NCBI GenBank assembly: GCA_013397075.1
Contig: VWZS01010175.1
Location: 65,150 to 129,149, forward strand
Origin: Rhabdornis inornatus
Taxonomy: Eukaryota > Chordata > Aves > Passeriformes > Rhabdornithidae
Direction of reading: 5' to 3'
Length of the DNA: 64,000 bases
Shown here: positions 34,001 to 47,100 of the stretch, one piece after another
Layout: each line of letters begins with the position of its first letter
Position numbering within the stretch: the first letter of the stretch is position 1
Program-made: the position numbers and the translations under genes
Notes under the pieces: model-generated
Seen by the model: only the letters and a program-made list of their open reading frames with translations
Told to the model about the DNA's origin: nothing
The model's database searches: none

Positions 34001-37000
34001 TCTAAACGAGAGTTAGGTAGCTGGCCACCTATTCTATCTGCCTGTTTTATTAAATCTTTTCAGTTGAGCTTCCCTAGACAACTAGAGAAAATCATTACAG
34101 TGGGCCAGAATTTTCAAGGAAAACCAAGTAAAACCAAATAAAACAAGATACTTCATGATAATGCAGAATCCATCCAATAGGACAGATTAGATACACGTAG
34201 AAAATAGTTTTGCTTACAACATCTTTCCAGTCTTGCTGTCTGTCTAGCAAATTCCAGTGGGTTTTTTTGGTTGTAAAAACATACTTCATTAGAGGTCTTC
34301 ATCTCTAGGAAAATCTCTTGGTCACTGTCTTGAGTTTGACAATTCATGGCAATTCATCTGTTCCTGCCTTAAGGATCATCCCTATGCATTTTCTTTCACT
34401 CCTCTCTGCCATAAGACTATACTGTGAAAGTTTCCACCCAAGCCTACCCTGAGTTGCTGAGTGGCATTTTGGGATGGTGCTTCCTGGTACACCACCTTGA
34501 ATTTACATTAGCACAATCTGCTCCACCTGGACAAGGCAAACAAGCATACTGGCTTTTCTGGATCCCACAGAAATATCTTGGGCACAGCACTAAACATATA
34601 TCCTAGTTCTGGATTTTTTTATTTTTTTTTTTTTTTTTGAGAGGAAGGCAGTGTCAGATTGTCTTTAATTTTAGTTGGCATTCATTTCCATACCAAGGGG
34701 TGTTTTTTTTTATTTTATATTTCCCCAGGCATTTTCCCTGAAACACTAATTCACTTTGGTTCAGCAGAACTTGCTTCCACTCCCATAAGTGACAGTTTTC
34801 CTATCCCTTCTGTGAGCTAAATAGCCATAAACAAATAACAAACCATAAACTGTTCAGAAAAGAAACTGATGAGTCACTTATTTGGTGTAATTTTATTTTT
34901 TTCTTTTAAGGGGTGTACACAGTAATCCTTCCTAGAGTTGCAAATTTGGAGCTATTAGCATTTCACATAAATGCTCACTTTCTTCAGCTTTGCTCAGTGA
35001 CAGATACATTATCACCGAGGTTATGTCATGCTTTGTTACTTCCTCCTTTTTGCTCTCAGGGATTTTCTCTTCTTGAAGGTGTACTTCAGTGACAGATATG
35101 AGCCAGCTGTTGCTACAGGAGGTGGCTGTGGACACCAAGCCCTTTTCCTCATTTTCTGCCTGCATACCCAGCTGTGAAGGTCACATTGCGCTTCTGCTAT
35201 GTCTCTGGCTCTTCCTGCAAATGCCTTTTTGATTGATTTCAGCCTCTAAAAGACCTGAAAACTAAGCTATCCTTTATCATGTTAATTTTCTGTTAATTTA
35301 TCAATTTGTTCAGAATGTCGGTAAAGTGCTAGCGTGGATGCAGAGGGGGACCACTGGGATAGGCATAGGAGGAGCAGAACCATCTCAGCACTTAGGTGGC
35401 AGTAGGATATGGCATTAGCCATTTTTTTGATTGTATCTACACATGCAGCATTTCACTAGAACAAGATTCACAATCTCTACACCTATTTTATTTACATTTC
35501 TGTCAGATAACCTCACATTTGTGTCCATTTGGGGTACTGACATGCAGGGATGTTTGAGCTGTGGACTCTTTTCATTTTATTAAGGGATTCTAAAAGGCCC
35601 TTACAATTAAAATTAGCCTTTTAAATGAAGAGTAAAGGCTTCACTCACATACCTCATTCAGTGCATATTAACACATCCAAAATTAGCTGTGTTCTGATTG
35701 ATGAGGCCAATAGTAGGCATATGCTACATATTTTTGTTGATAACAGCCCTCCACCAACAGAGATTAAAAGAATTAAAATAGTAGCCCCTAAAAAGCACAG
35801 AAAGAAATATGCAATGCCAAAAAATGGATAACAGCACAGACACAAAATGGTTTTGGTGGCAGCATAAAGGATGATTTGCAGAATTCTCTACTTGACCACA
35901 ATATGAGATACAGTGCCTCTCCCACTTACTTCCACTGGGAATATTTTATCTCTGACCATGTTTTACAACCTATTCTGGGTTTGGATGTGGTCCCTTGTCT
36001 TTTATTCATTTTTGGACCATTTTACTCCCTCCTTGCTGTTATTTTCTTTGAGTACTATTGTTTTTTTTTCTTCTGCCAGCTTTAGCTCTCGCTTGATGTT
36101 AAAATTTCACTGTTTGTTTCTTTCTATTTAGCAATAAAATACAGCATTTAGTTACTGTATTTGTGCCAGGCATAGGTGGAGAAAGCTAGCTGCAGGCTGC
36201 CTTTTTGTTCCCTGAACTCCTGACAAACTGAGGGTTCATCTGCATGTTTTTGAGCTGTCTGCTGTTATGCCATTATGTATAAAACACAAATAGAATTTTG
36301 GCACATTCATCTGTTGCTTATATTATGTATGGTTCTTTCAGTGTTTTTACTGATTTACCTTGTCATGAACAGGGTGACACTATAAAAATAAATTAGATCC
36401 CAATAATCAGAAATACAGCATTTTTCTTGGGGTTTTGTTGTTTAACATTCTGTATTTTGTTTCCCTTCTTTTCTATTCATAAAAGCAGAAGGAATAGCTG
36501 GACTTGCTACTAGCACTGCTCACGTCTCATTTAATACATAATAGCTTTCATTACATAAATTTAGCAACAGAGGCACCATGTTACGACTACAGTCAAACAT
36601 AGCAGGAATGCAAGATCCCTATTCACAGTGTAAAACAGGTTGTAAGTTATAATGACTCCTTTCCTGAGAGATTTATACTTCTTTTAAGTGGATATTCAAG
36701 CAGATTTCAACAACTGCACTCTTAACTGGGCACTTCCCTCAGAGCTGGCTGTGTCAGTCTGTATTTAGCACTGTTAGAGACAAAATGTGTCTTTGCCTGT
36801 TCCTTTGTTAATCAAATTAAAAATCTTTTTTTTACAATTATGTGTCCAGATCTTGTCTCGTTATAGTCTGTCTGTAAAGAAAAACTAATTCTTGACAAAC
36901 GGAAGATGAAGTTTGCTTCAAAATAATCACATCAGGTAGTTTCTGTTCCACACCAGAAGCAAAACATTCAATTTTCTGTTAATTTAATTAATTTCCAAGA

Positions 37001-40000
37001 TGTACTGAGTTTTAGCAATTCCGAATTTGTTTTCACTCTTACAGACCGATTGATACTTACATATTTGGCAGAATATTTTTGGCAGAATATTATCCAAGTA
37101 ACATACACAGATCTATGGAACACACTTCATGTAAAACTAATTCTTGTGAAGTCCCATGTGTGGATTTCAAAGTATTTCCTAAATATGAGTTAATTGTGTC
37201 TCTTTAAATCTCTGTGAAAAATTAATCCCGATTTACAGTTGAAGAAACTCAGGCTTGGTCATTACAAAAAACTTACAGAAACATAGTCAAGTATTCTGAC
37301 TATTAAAATAAGGGACTTAGAGTCATCAGACTTTTCTTCCTTCCAGCAAGCAAAAAAGCAGCAACGGATACCAACTCAATGAAAAGAAACTATTCTGATA
37401 CATTTTATTTACTGTCTCTGTCTTATGTCAGAATAATTTGTAAGTTATTTTCTGTCTCTAACTACTGGAAACAGAATCCCTTGGCAAAATCTGTCTTAAA
37501 AAATATCAGAAGTTATAACATTTTCCATCACTCCTTCTAGGCAATCCTAATGATCTGTCATATATAATTACCCTAGAAAAGTAAGAGTTGATTATTAATC
37601 AACATCAGTAGACAGAAGCCCAAATAGCAAAACAGAGGAAAAGGTTGTTGTCTGACCCCATGGGCTTGGGTTTTTTTCTTTAAAATAGAAATACACCATA
37701 AGAATGTTGATTTATCTTCCTTTTAAATGTGCGAAAGGACATTATTCTGAAAGTCTTAACATCTCTTTTTCTTTTTTTTTTTTCCACAGGGAGTTTTAGT
37801 AATACACACTAGCTGTGTGAAACTTTAAACTGTGGTAGTACAGACTAAGGACAAAGGTGAATCTAAACTAATTTGACTTCACTGAAGTCAATGAGATGGT
37901 CATCCTTCCCTTACTCCAACTGTCTTCTTTGTGAGTACACAAGGATTCCAGGCTTTGAGACGGCTCTGAGGCCAACACAAGCTCATTCCATGTAGTGCAA
38001 GGTCTCTGCAAGAATAGCTCCCTGATTTGGCAATGGTCTTGCAAACACTCATACCACTGAAAGCAGTGATGGGAATTGTGGTGCAGACTGGGGAGGGCAG
38101 ATGCCACTTCTAGAGAAGCAAGGCATCATTGTCTCATGAAATATGTTAGAGGGAAATATTTACAATTCAGGTTAATACTCACACAAAGCAAACTTTGATT
38201 AAAGCATGATTTGTGCCATCCTGTACCCTATCTATTTTTCTGAGTAGGGATAACTGTAGGCAAACCTCTGACTCAGCTGTGACCATTGTTGCCCTAGACC
38301 TGAGATTCCATAAGGGCTCTTGGCAAAAGTCAAAGGCAAGGCAGTCCCCTTACAGGCTCAGTGACTGGGTCAAGTGAACCTATATGGAAAGTGTAGAAGG
38401 AAAGACCCTTTCTGAGCTGGTATTGAAGAAAGCTGTCTAGGACTTTTAGGATTGGTATGAATCCATGGATCGAGTCCATAGTATAGGTCACAATCGTAAC
38501 AACAGCCACATTTCAAAGGATCTGCTCCTCAACAGCTATGTGAAATTTTACTAATTCCTATGATTTTATCTTTATGCTGGTATTGTGCATAATACTTCAG
38601 CACCCATCCTACATTATTCTTAAATGTATTAAAAATGTTCCATACTTTCTAGAAAATGGTAAAAAATCCCTAAATAAGTATAGATACTACATGAGATCTT
38701 CAAAATATATATAAGAAAACATGTATTTCAAGAATTATACATTTCCTCTTATGTCAGAGGTGACACAAGGAGAACCAGTTCTTCAAAGGGAATGTACATG
38801 ATGAAATTTTCACAAAGGATTTTTTCAAGGGGAAAAAAGATTTTTCTCAGTGTATAACTGTATGATAACTATTTTAGCACTAACATAAACAGTCAGATTT
38901 CTTAAGGAATAATTTATAGAAGTAATTTCTCCTCTGAATATGGAGTAAAAAAATCAATTCTTTATTAATCAATTCGGTTTTTCTGATGTTCTGCAGCAAA
39001 ATAGTATCACTGTTATCTTCCTTGCCCTTTATCTTATTTACTATCCCTCTTTAAAACAAGTAATAAGTGAGCAGATACTGCTGTTTTTTACATCTAAAGT
39101 TAGCACTGGTGGAAACAAGTTTAAAATATTCAAGACAGTACAGTATTATTTCCACATTACAGAAATTTGCATATGGAAGCATCTAACAAATTTAGTTGTC
39201 TTAGTGCAAACCTCAGTTTATAATAGCTTAGCAAACATATATCATATACCACTACCTTCTAAGTAAAATAAGGTGACTCCATTTAATATGGTAGATATTA
39301 CAACAACATTGCAGGCCAGATCTTTCTCAACTGAAACTGCTATAACCCTGTTGCAGCCTTATTACAGCAATTTTTAATAAAATGTCCTCACATGTAGAGA
39401 TCTTAGAGCATTTTTTTTGTTTTTGAGATGACATACCAAGTCAGGCCAGGGCTGTTCAACGCAGATATTGGCTGTCCAACGCAGAGTGAGATTCACTTTA
39501 CCTAAATTTAGTGTCTAAAACTAGCCAAGAGAGAGAAAGGGATGCTTTCTGGCCCAACCTGTCCTTAATGCTCAATAATTTAGGATGAAATTAATTACTT
39601 TTTGGATCTGCCTGTTTTTTCACAGAAAAGGAACAAAGAAGTCTGTGATGACAGTTTCAACAATGGATGACTGCCTCTTAGAAATCTAGTTTAACCAGAT
39701 GAATTCTAACCATCACTGCTATGCAGCCACCTCTGAGCTATAGTTACTTTTAAAATAATACGTATTTTTGTACTTCCCAATTAACAGCTTTTGGCATAAC
39801 TCCCTGATCTAAGCAATATAAATGACAAAGATGTTGCTGGTAAACAGTTTGATGGTTTTGTTACACATGTTACTAATTCCAGAGCCAAAAGTGACAAGGT
39901 TTCAGTGCTGATAGGAGAAGCCTGAGACTGCTAAGTTATAATACAGGGCTCACGTAGCAGCTGGAGATCACCAAAGTGCTCTACCTGAAAATTGCAACCT

Positions 40001-42434
40001 TTCCTCGGTGTCAAGGGCAAGGAGCACAGCCCTTGTATGTTTACTTCCTACCAACAGGAACAGAAGCTGGTTGACTGACTCCTAAAGGCAAATACGGCAT
40101 TCCTAACGCATTACAGTAAACATTTAAGGAGTTTAATAAAGAAGTATTGCATGAAGTATATTCGGACTCCTGACCAAACACCGATACTTTCTGTAGAAGA
40201 TGCAGCACTGCCACAATGTCACACTCTGTTTCTTTCCATAACACATCCAGGATTTCCCCACATAGCTCGGCTCCAGTGTTGCCTGCACTTGAAGTACCTT
40301 TGTGGCTGGACACTACAAGCAGGCTTCAGAAGTCTGAGTACACCACAGTAGTGTGATATTCTGAATTTTGGTGACAATTTCTGAAACTGATGCTGTTCAA
40401 ACTGGGAATTTTGCATTCCAAGTAGCTAAGAGGAACCCTGGAGTTTTGTCTTTTTCCATTCTTCCTCCACCAATTTCTTTGCTTCATAAGTATTTTGTCC
40501 ACAGAAAGACCTACAGACCTCCCTAGACTATTTATGCTTTACAACTCAGCCCCTCCACTAGTCTTTCAACCTTCAGGTTTTTATCTCAAAGAAACCAGCT
40601 AGCAAACTCCTCTACTGCACTCTTTACTCTCACATATCTGCAACTTTTATCTGTTTGGTACAGTGAAATCAGGTAGCATTTTTTCTACTGTCTTCCTTGC
40701 TTGAGTCATCTTATAATCTGTAGTCAACAGTGAGCTCCTCTTCATCCTTTTGCCAAAGGAAATGCCCACAGCTTTTCCACTATCAGCGTTCACCACAGCC
40801 CAGATGTCTTGCTCTGTGCCCTCCCTTTCCGTATTTATTAGCATCAGGCACCCCTGCATTTATCCTAATCAGATCCAGAAAGCCAAAAATACCATTTCAA
40901 CACTTCCTTTTTAAGAGGATAAATATACAGTGCTAAGAAATCTATCCCTAAACCCACAGAGGTATCCTGAGGCGAACTGTATGACTAACTTAAAAACATT
41001 TGCAGACATGTTGCCATAAAACTGCCATTTCTGCCCCCTTTCACTGCCCCCTCCCATTTCTTCTTATGGCCACACTTCACAGCTGGTTGAGCTCCCCAGC
41101 AGCAGAGCTTATCCTCAGCATATTTAGGATCATATCACCAGATCACCTCTTCATTTAACTAAAGTTAGGGGGAAATATTTCTTTTGAGTAATTCAGGAAT
41201 CCACACTGGAAGTTTCAGGGGAAGATACTATGAATAAACCTTCAGGGCTGATTTACTGATCTGTCAGATTCTGCTGAAACGACAGGAGGTTAAAATCTTC
41301 CAATAAAGTATCAGTATTTATTTTTATAGAGAAAAAAGTCAAACTCATGTACAGAAAAAAGGATATCTCAAGTGTGTTACATGGTTGAAATAGGGTCTCA
41401 ATTCATATATTTTTCAGTAGGTGCACACAGTATTTTCTAAAAGGGTATATAAAAATATATGAGCTCCAGATGTGCATGAAACCCCTGAGTTTCTATTTAA
41501 TGTTTTTAAGAAAACACAGTCTAACTTTTTATTATGGTATACTAGAACAGAAAAAGATTAAGCCAGGTTTAAAAGGTATGAACAGGGGAAAATACAAGTT
41601 TTTGACTGAGATGCCTAGAAAAATGTCTATTTTTACACTCTGCTTATATCAGCTGGTGTATGAAAGATACTATCTATCCTGACTGATAAATTCTTCCTAT
41701 ATTCTTTAATCATCCCTTCTACAACAGTATCTCTAGCTCTAATATGTTATAAATAATTTTCCATATTAGTATTGCTCATTGTTTTGGAAAATTATTTTTC
41801 CTATACTGTATTTTAGTTTGTGATCAAATCAGAAAATGTGATGAGTCAGTATGGAATTTCAAAGTCTTGATATGGAAAAGTAAAAGTCACATTTCCTACA
41901 GTAATTTATGTGAAAAATACTAATATGTTTGGGAAATCCTTTTACATGTTATCTTGGTGTAAAAGCCCATGTGACCATTGGTTATAGGCAAGTATTTACG
42001 CACTGAATGTAGTATTACTGACTATTTTTTGTTTAATTCATTTACTTCTTCCAATTTTATAGGATTTTCTTAATTATATATTATGTTACACTTAACAAAC
42101 CTCAGAAAAAAACAAGTCAAAAGAGTGAGTAATTTCACTTTAAATACCTTCTGGAGACTGCCAAATTCAATGTTGAAAAGTACTGCAAACAGATTGACAA
42201 TATTTCTTGCAATATATTGCCATCTAGAGGAAAAAATGTATGTTGCTGCAAAATAAAGATGAGGGTTTAGGTGCTATCTATAATTCCAACGTTTTAGTGT
42301 GGAAAACACACACTGTGTTTTGTAGGGAAACTGATGTGTCATATTCACAAAATCAGCTGTATATAAACACATAACATGCAATAAGACATAAGTATGCAGT
42401 TGTTGAATAATATCTGTGATCCAATCACACACAA

Positions 42435-42435
<1 letters not shown>
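31094..42435. other. 11 kb AT-rich DNA, no gene seen
   Basis: No exon, RNA gene or clear transposon could be supported. Frames are under 95 codons. A 22-base word occurs twice (31783 and 37877), a 20-base imperfect tandem pair lies at 39450-39489, and a T-run with two interruptions lies near 34613-34639. Slightly less AT-rich pieces at 35320-35440, 37860-38110 and 38230-38420 may be old repeats I cannot name. Confidence 0.45.
39450..39489. repeat. 20-bp imperfect tandem pair
   Basis: GGCTGTTCAACGCAGATATT is followed directly by GGCTGTCCAACGCAGAGTGA, 16 of the first 17 positions agreeing. A single short duplication with a CpG in each copy. Confidence 0.75.
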
Positions 42436-42516
<81 letters not shown>

Positions 42517-42517
42517 A
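42436..42517. repeat. (GTATAT)13 microsatellite
   Basis: Thirteen perfect GTATAT units (42439-42516). False YTYTYT and IYIYIY frames arise from it. The perfection suggests it is polymorphic. Confidence 0.97.
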
Positions 42518-43348
42518 AGCCATACAAATATTATTGGAAATTTGTCTGTCACAACAAATAGAACAGTTTCTACATAATTCACCTTGTGCATCCCATACCT
42601 GTAACTGAATTTCTAATTAAGGCTAAGTAGCAGCCTTTTCAGATAGTGGCACCAAAAATATTAAAATTACTGATTAGATGAATAGAAATAGTTGTGAAGC
42701 TCTGCAGGGTAGCTCTTTAGCTACATAGTTGATTGTACCTAGAAATAAATGGGATATATGAGTCTAATACAAATAACTGAGGCTATTAGGTCTGAGTTCT
42801 CTCATGTAATTTTTAATAAAAATATACTGTATATGTTACTGAAGCAGTTTAGATACTGAATTCATTTGGACTGTCAAGGTCTCAAAACTAAATTAGGCAC
42901 TAAATACTTTGCTGAATCAAGACCTCTATTTTCAATTTAAATTCTTAAATATGACTAATCTACAGATATTTTAAATATGAACTAATGATAAAAAATATTT
43001 GTTACATATACAATTCCTTTATACTAAAGGTTTCTAGCTAGATGTCAAATATTAAAATAGTTAAAAAGAAATACACTCAAATACACAAGTGAGGGAAATA
43101 GAAAATGGAGTTTTAAACCCTCTAACCCAGTATGAGGTCAATTAGTGAAACTAAACTCACATATAGCAAACTCGATGGCAGGTACTCCTTACCTCAGACT
43201 CCTCAAGTGCAGCTAAATATAGACTGATCTGTACCTGCAAAGCAGTACTTTTTCCAAAATGTGGCCAAAAAATATGAATATTAACTACCTCTGAGAAGCA
43301 AGAATGTGAATTCCTTCTTTAGAAGAAAAAGGCAGACACTGGCATTTG
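42518..43348. other. AT-rich DNA, nothing assigned
   Basis: No gene or repeat recognised up to the CR1 segment. Confidence 0.45.
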
Positions 43349-44110
43349 AGGTTCCACAAGGGGAAGTGCAAAGTCCTACACGTGAGAAGGAACAACCCTA
43401 GGCACCAAGGATAGGTTGGGGGCCACCTATATAGAAAAGACTTGAGTGTCCTGCTGGACACCAAATTGAACACGAGGCAGAGATGTGCCACTGTGGCAAA
43501 AAAAGGGTTATTGGTGTGCAGGGATGCATTAAGGGTAGTGTTACCAGCAGGTCAAGGGAGGTGATTCTTCCCCTCCACTCAGCGCTGGTGAGGATGCACC
43601 TGGAGTACCACAGCCAATTCTGGGCTCCTCAGCACAAGAGACACAAGGACATGCTGGAGTGAGTCCAACAAACAGCCATAAAGATGATGATGGACTGGAG
43701 AATCTTTCTTATTAGGAAAGGCTGAAAGAGCTGGGACTGTTTGGTATAGAGAAGTCTCAGGGGGTAACTCATCACTGTGTACAAATACCTGAAGGAAGAG
43801 TGAAAAGAAAAAATAGCCAAGCTCTTTTCAGTCATTCACAGTGACAGGACCAGAGGCAGCATGCAAGAACTGAAACACAGGAGTTTCCCTCAGAACATTA
43901 GGAAACCCTTTTTCACTGTGAGGATGACCAAGGACTGGCACAGATTGCTCACAGAGGCTGTGGAATCTCCATCCTTACAGCTATTTTATGAAGCCCATCT
44001 GTACACATGCCTGATAAACCTGCCTTAGGTGGCACTGTTTGAATAAACAGGTTGGACCAGCAGGCACCCAGAGGTTGTGTCCAACCTCAGCCCTTCTGTG
44101 ATTCTGTGAT
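43349..44110 (+). mobile_element. CR1 LINE, 3' 760 bp (end of ORF2 plus 3' UTR)
   Basis: The segment carries the C-terminal end of the CR1 ORF2 reverse-transcriptase protein and the 3' UTR. Readable blocks are CKVLHVRRNNPR (from about 43368), LDTKLNTRQRCA (about 43457-43492) and LVRMHLEYHSQFWAPQHK (about 43587-43640), all typical of avian CR1. Several stops and frame breaks interrupt the frame, so it is dead. It ends at 44110 in the diagnostic CTGTGATTCTGTGAT. The 5' boundary near 43349 marks ordinary 5' truncation, since full-length CR1 is about 4.5 kb. It is the largest transposon piece in the window. Confidence 0.93.
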
Positions 44111-44151
44111 ATGAATACATATTGCTGGTATTCAGACACTTCAAGATGGGA

Positions 44152-44176
44152 AATATATATACATATATATGTATAT
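44152..44176. repeat. AT-rich self-complementary tract
   Basis: It contains the 20-base exact palindrome ATATACATATATATGTATAT just downstream of the CR1 3' end. Simple-sequence palindromes of this kind are common. Confidence 0.7.
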
Positions 44177-47100
44177 TGACAACCAGTGGAGATACTGAGG
44201 AGAACTCCATCCTCCACTCCTATTTTATATTTGTCTTTGTATGTCCCTCAGAGGAGGTGGAAGTGCAGAATTTACTAATTTTCACTTCTGGTTTCTTTCT
44301 GAAATATTCTCTATACTTATATACTATATATTTACTAAATTCTTTTTTCACTGAAGCAAAGCATTACAAGCATATAACTTTATATTTTGTCAGGAAATAA
44401 AGGAAATCATGCGATCACAGCAAGGAGCTTCATTGCAGGTCATTTTTCTCCTGAAAAACAGAACTGATGTCTTCCTATAGACTGCTTCCTTGCAGTTGAA
44501 ACTGACATGAAAATTAAAAAGCAGGCCACAAAGAAGTGTGAGTCTGGTTATTTTAGCAGGAAACTAAATGAATAAAATTTTAATTAAAACACTTAAGACA
44601 CTTTCAAATTAAAGGAAAATAAAAACTTGCCTTTGTTGGCATGAGTACTACATTTTGAATTTGGATGACCTCTGGAAATCAAATTATTCCAGTTGTATTT
44701 TGTTTGCTTTTCTTAAAGCTGTTATTTTTGTAGGATAATCAGTAGCAACTTAGGAAATAATATGATAATAGTACCTGTAACAGAGACTTAATTAACTCTG
44801 TCAGTGTCTGTTTGTATTATACATTAATGTTAGCAAAATTAAAAAAATATATATTATTACTCTAATTTTATTCTGTTTTCACTTTTAATTGAGAGTTGGA
44901 TAAATCAAATCTCATGCTTAGTTATCTAAAAATATATCAAACGTGACACTTAGTGGGAGTTTCACTGAAAAACACTTGAAGCTAATAGTATAGCTAGTAA
45001 ATAATATACTGCAAGAAAATGTCATAAAGAAATGACAAATGACACTGGAAAACTAGTTTTTTAGACAATATACAGAGACTTACTGGCGGGTGATTAATAT
45101 GTATTTTAATACAAGCCAGCAGTCTATGAAACTAAGAAAAGGCACAATTTCTTTGAAATAAATTGTTCTAATTATCAAATTTTGTATATATTTAGATATA
45201 TTAGATACAGCTTCTTTTAAAATTCTATGGACATGAATGACCACAGTGCCTATCTAAACTAGAAGACAAGAAAGTGAACTTTCATAAATGCTTGACAATA
45301 GTTTGTTATCTCGCCTACATATGCTTTGGCATTACTGGAAGCCAGCTTAAACATGCCCTGATAGGAGATTTGAAAATATTGGAATTGACAGGTTTTTTTT
45401 TTCCAGAATTTTGTCACCCTGTTTAGAAATTAGGGTAATGTACAGTCAGTTCCTACTGCACCTACCATCAGTACACTGAGATTTGTTAAAAACAACATAG
45501 AATTTGTTTTGATTGCTGTAATTTGTACACTTAAAGAGAAATATGAAAAAATAACTGGTTTACACTCCAATAGTGAGTGAATCTAATATCCAAGATAGGC
45601 TAGTCTTGGTAATATCCATTACTTTAATACTATTGTTTTTTCATAAAAAAAACAAACTACACCCATTAAAAGCATCACTTTGCCAAGTTTAAATAATCAA
45701 AGCTTCCAAAGCCAAACCCAAGGCTTTCAGAAGTTACTTTTGGCTGCAGTGATGTGGCTGCTCATCTCTGAAACTGAGATGCTGTAACAGAATCTAACTA
45801 AAATAAAGATAAACAAAAAACTAAAATAGATAACTAAAATAGATAAAGAATTCAGGTTCCTGTCTGCAGGCAAGCAATCACATATATGGTAAAGATGAGG
45901 ATTAGCACAAGGCTTGAAAAACTAGTATGTAGACAACATATTCGTTTCTGAAAGCAAAGATGCATATATGGGTATGTTAGCCTGTGACAGAAGCACACTG
46001 AGAGTAAGTGCAAGCTCATACTTCATCTCTGAACCTGCATCACTTTACAAAGTCTCCAAAGGCACTTCTTACTTCCTCTTCAGATATTTTAGTGATTTGG
46101 AAAAAAATAAGAGAGATAGCATGTTTTATATGTATTATTAAAAAGCAAACTCATTATATTCCATATATTTCTTTTGACCTACCAATCCTAGAATAGGACG
46201 GAGGCAATGTGTTTTGTTTTTAGTTTAATGCCAACTATTATAGTAATTAGTCATTTGATAATGAACAACTAGCTATAACAGAGGGTGCCAGTGAAAGAAG
46301 TGACAGCTAAGAACATCAAATAATTTTCTAAGAAAAACTTTCTTTCCAAGAGTCCCAAATAACTCATGATGTGTTATTCCCTCATAGGCCTATATTTCAC
46401 TACAAGCAATTTTCCCCTTGCAGCTTTCCCTGCACAATCTTCCTTTAAGTGCTTCATGGAAACCTTTATTTAGTTCCTTGGCTTCTTTTTTGTATCATTT
46501 TTATACTGCATGTGCCACCCTCCCTTTGCACCGGCACTCTTCCTTAGATACTATATTTGCTGTAAAATTCTACCTGCACTGCTGCCATCACCACGCATCA
46601 GCAATTAGGGACTGTCTGCTTCAAACTTACTGAAATCAATTGACCATAGTAGTCATTTTTCCTAGTAGAAAACCAATTTCCTTCTCCATTGAATTTGAAA
46701 AAAAAAAAAAAAAAAAAGCGTCACTTTAATCCAAAAGCTTGTTTTAGTTCAATGGCAGACACTGCAGAAGTATCTGCTTTAGTAAAGGCACACAGGAGAG
46801 ATTCTGCCACCTCCTCTGATACTACAATCATGTTTAAAACAAACCCAGACCCCAAAGCCATGCTACTCACTAGAGGTAACACTGAAGCACTAAAATACTA
46901 TTTTAGTATTTTGCCACCTGTTGTCATTATAAGCATAAGTATGGATCTCTTCAGAAAAAAATCCTCTGAATTTCATATTCAACATGGAAGACCGAAAGAA
47001 CAGTATTTTCTAGAGAGACAAATTATTTAAAATGGCTTTTTAAAATTTTTATTTAATACTATATTATTTTAATTGCAGTACTTAAATGAAAAAGGAAAAG

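Noticed and set aside
39475..39489. Library adapter contamination (CAACGCAGAG resembles a cDNA adapter end)
   Set aside because: Only ten bases match and the word is explained by a 20-bp tandem duplication in genomic context.
42219..42232. Third CTCF-type motif (CCTCTAGATGGCAA on the minus strand)
   Set aside because: Two core positions fail and there is no CpG context.
42274..42591. YTYTYT / IYIYIY frames
   Set aside because: Readings of the GTATAT array.
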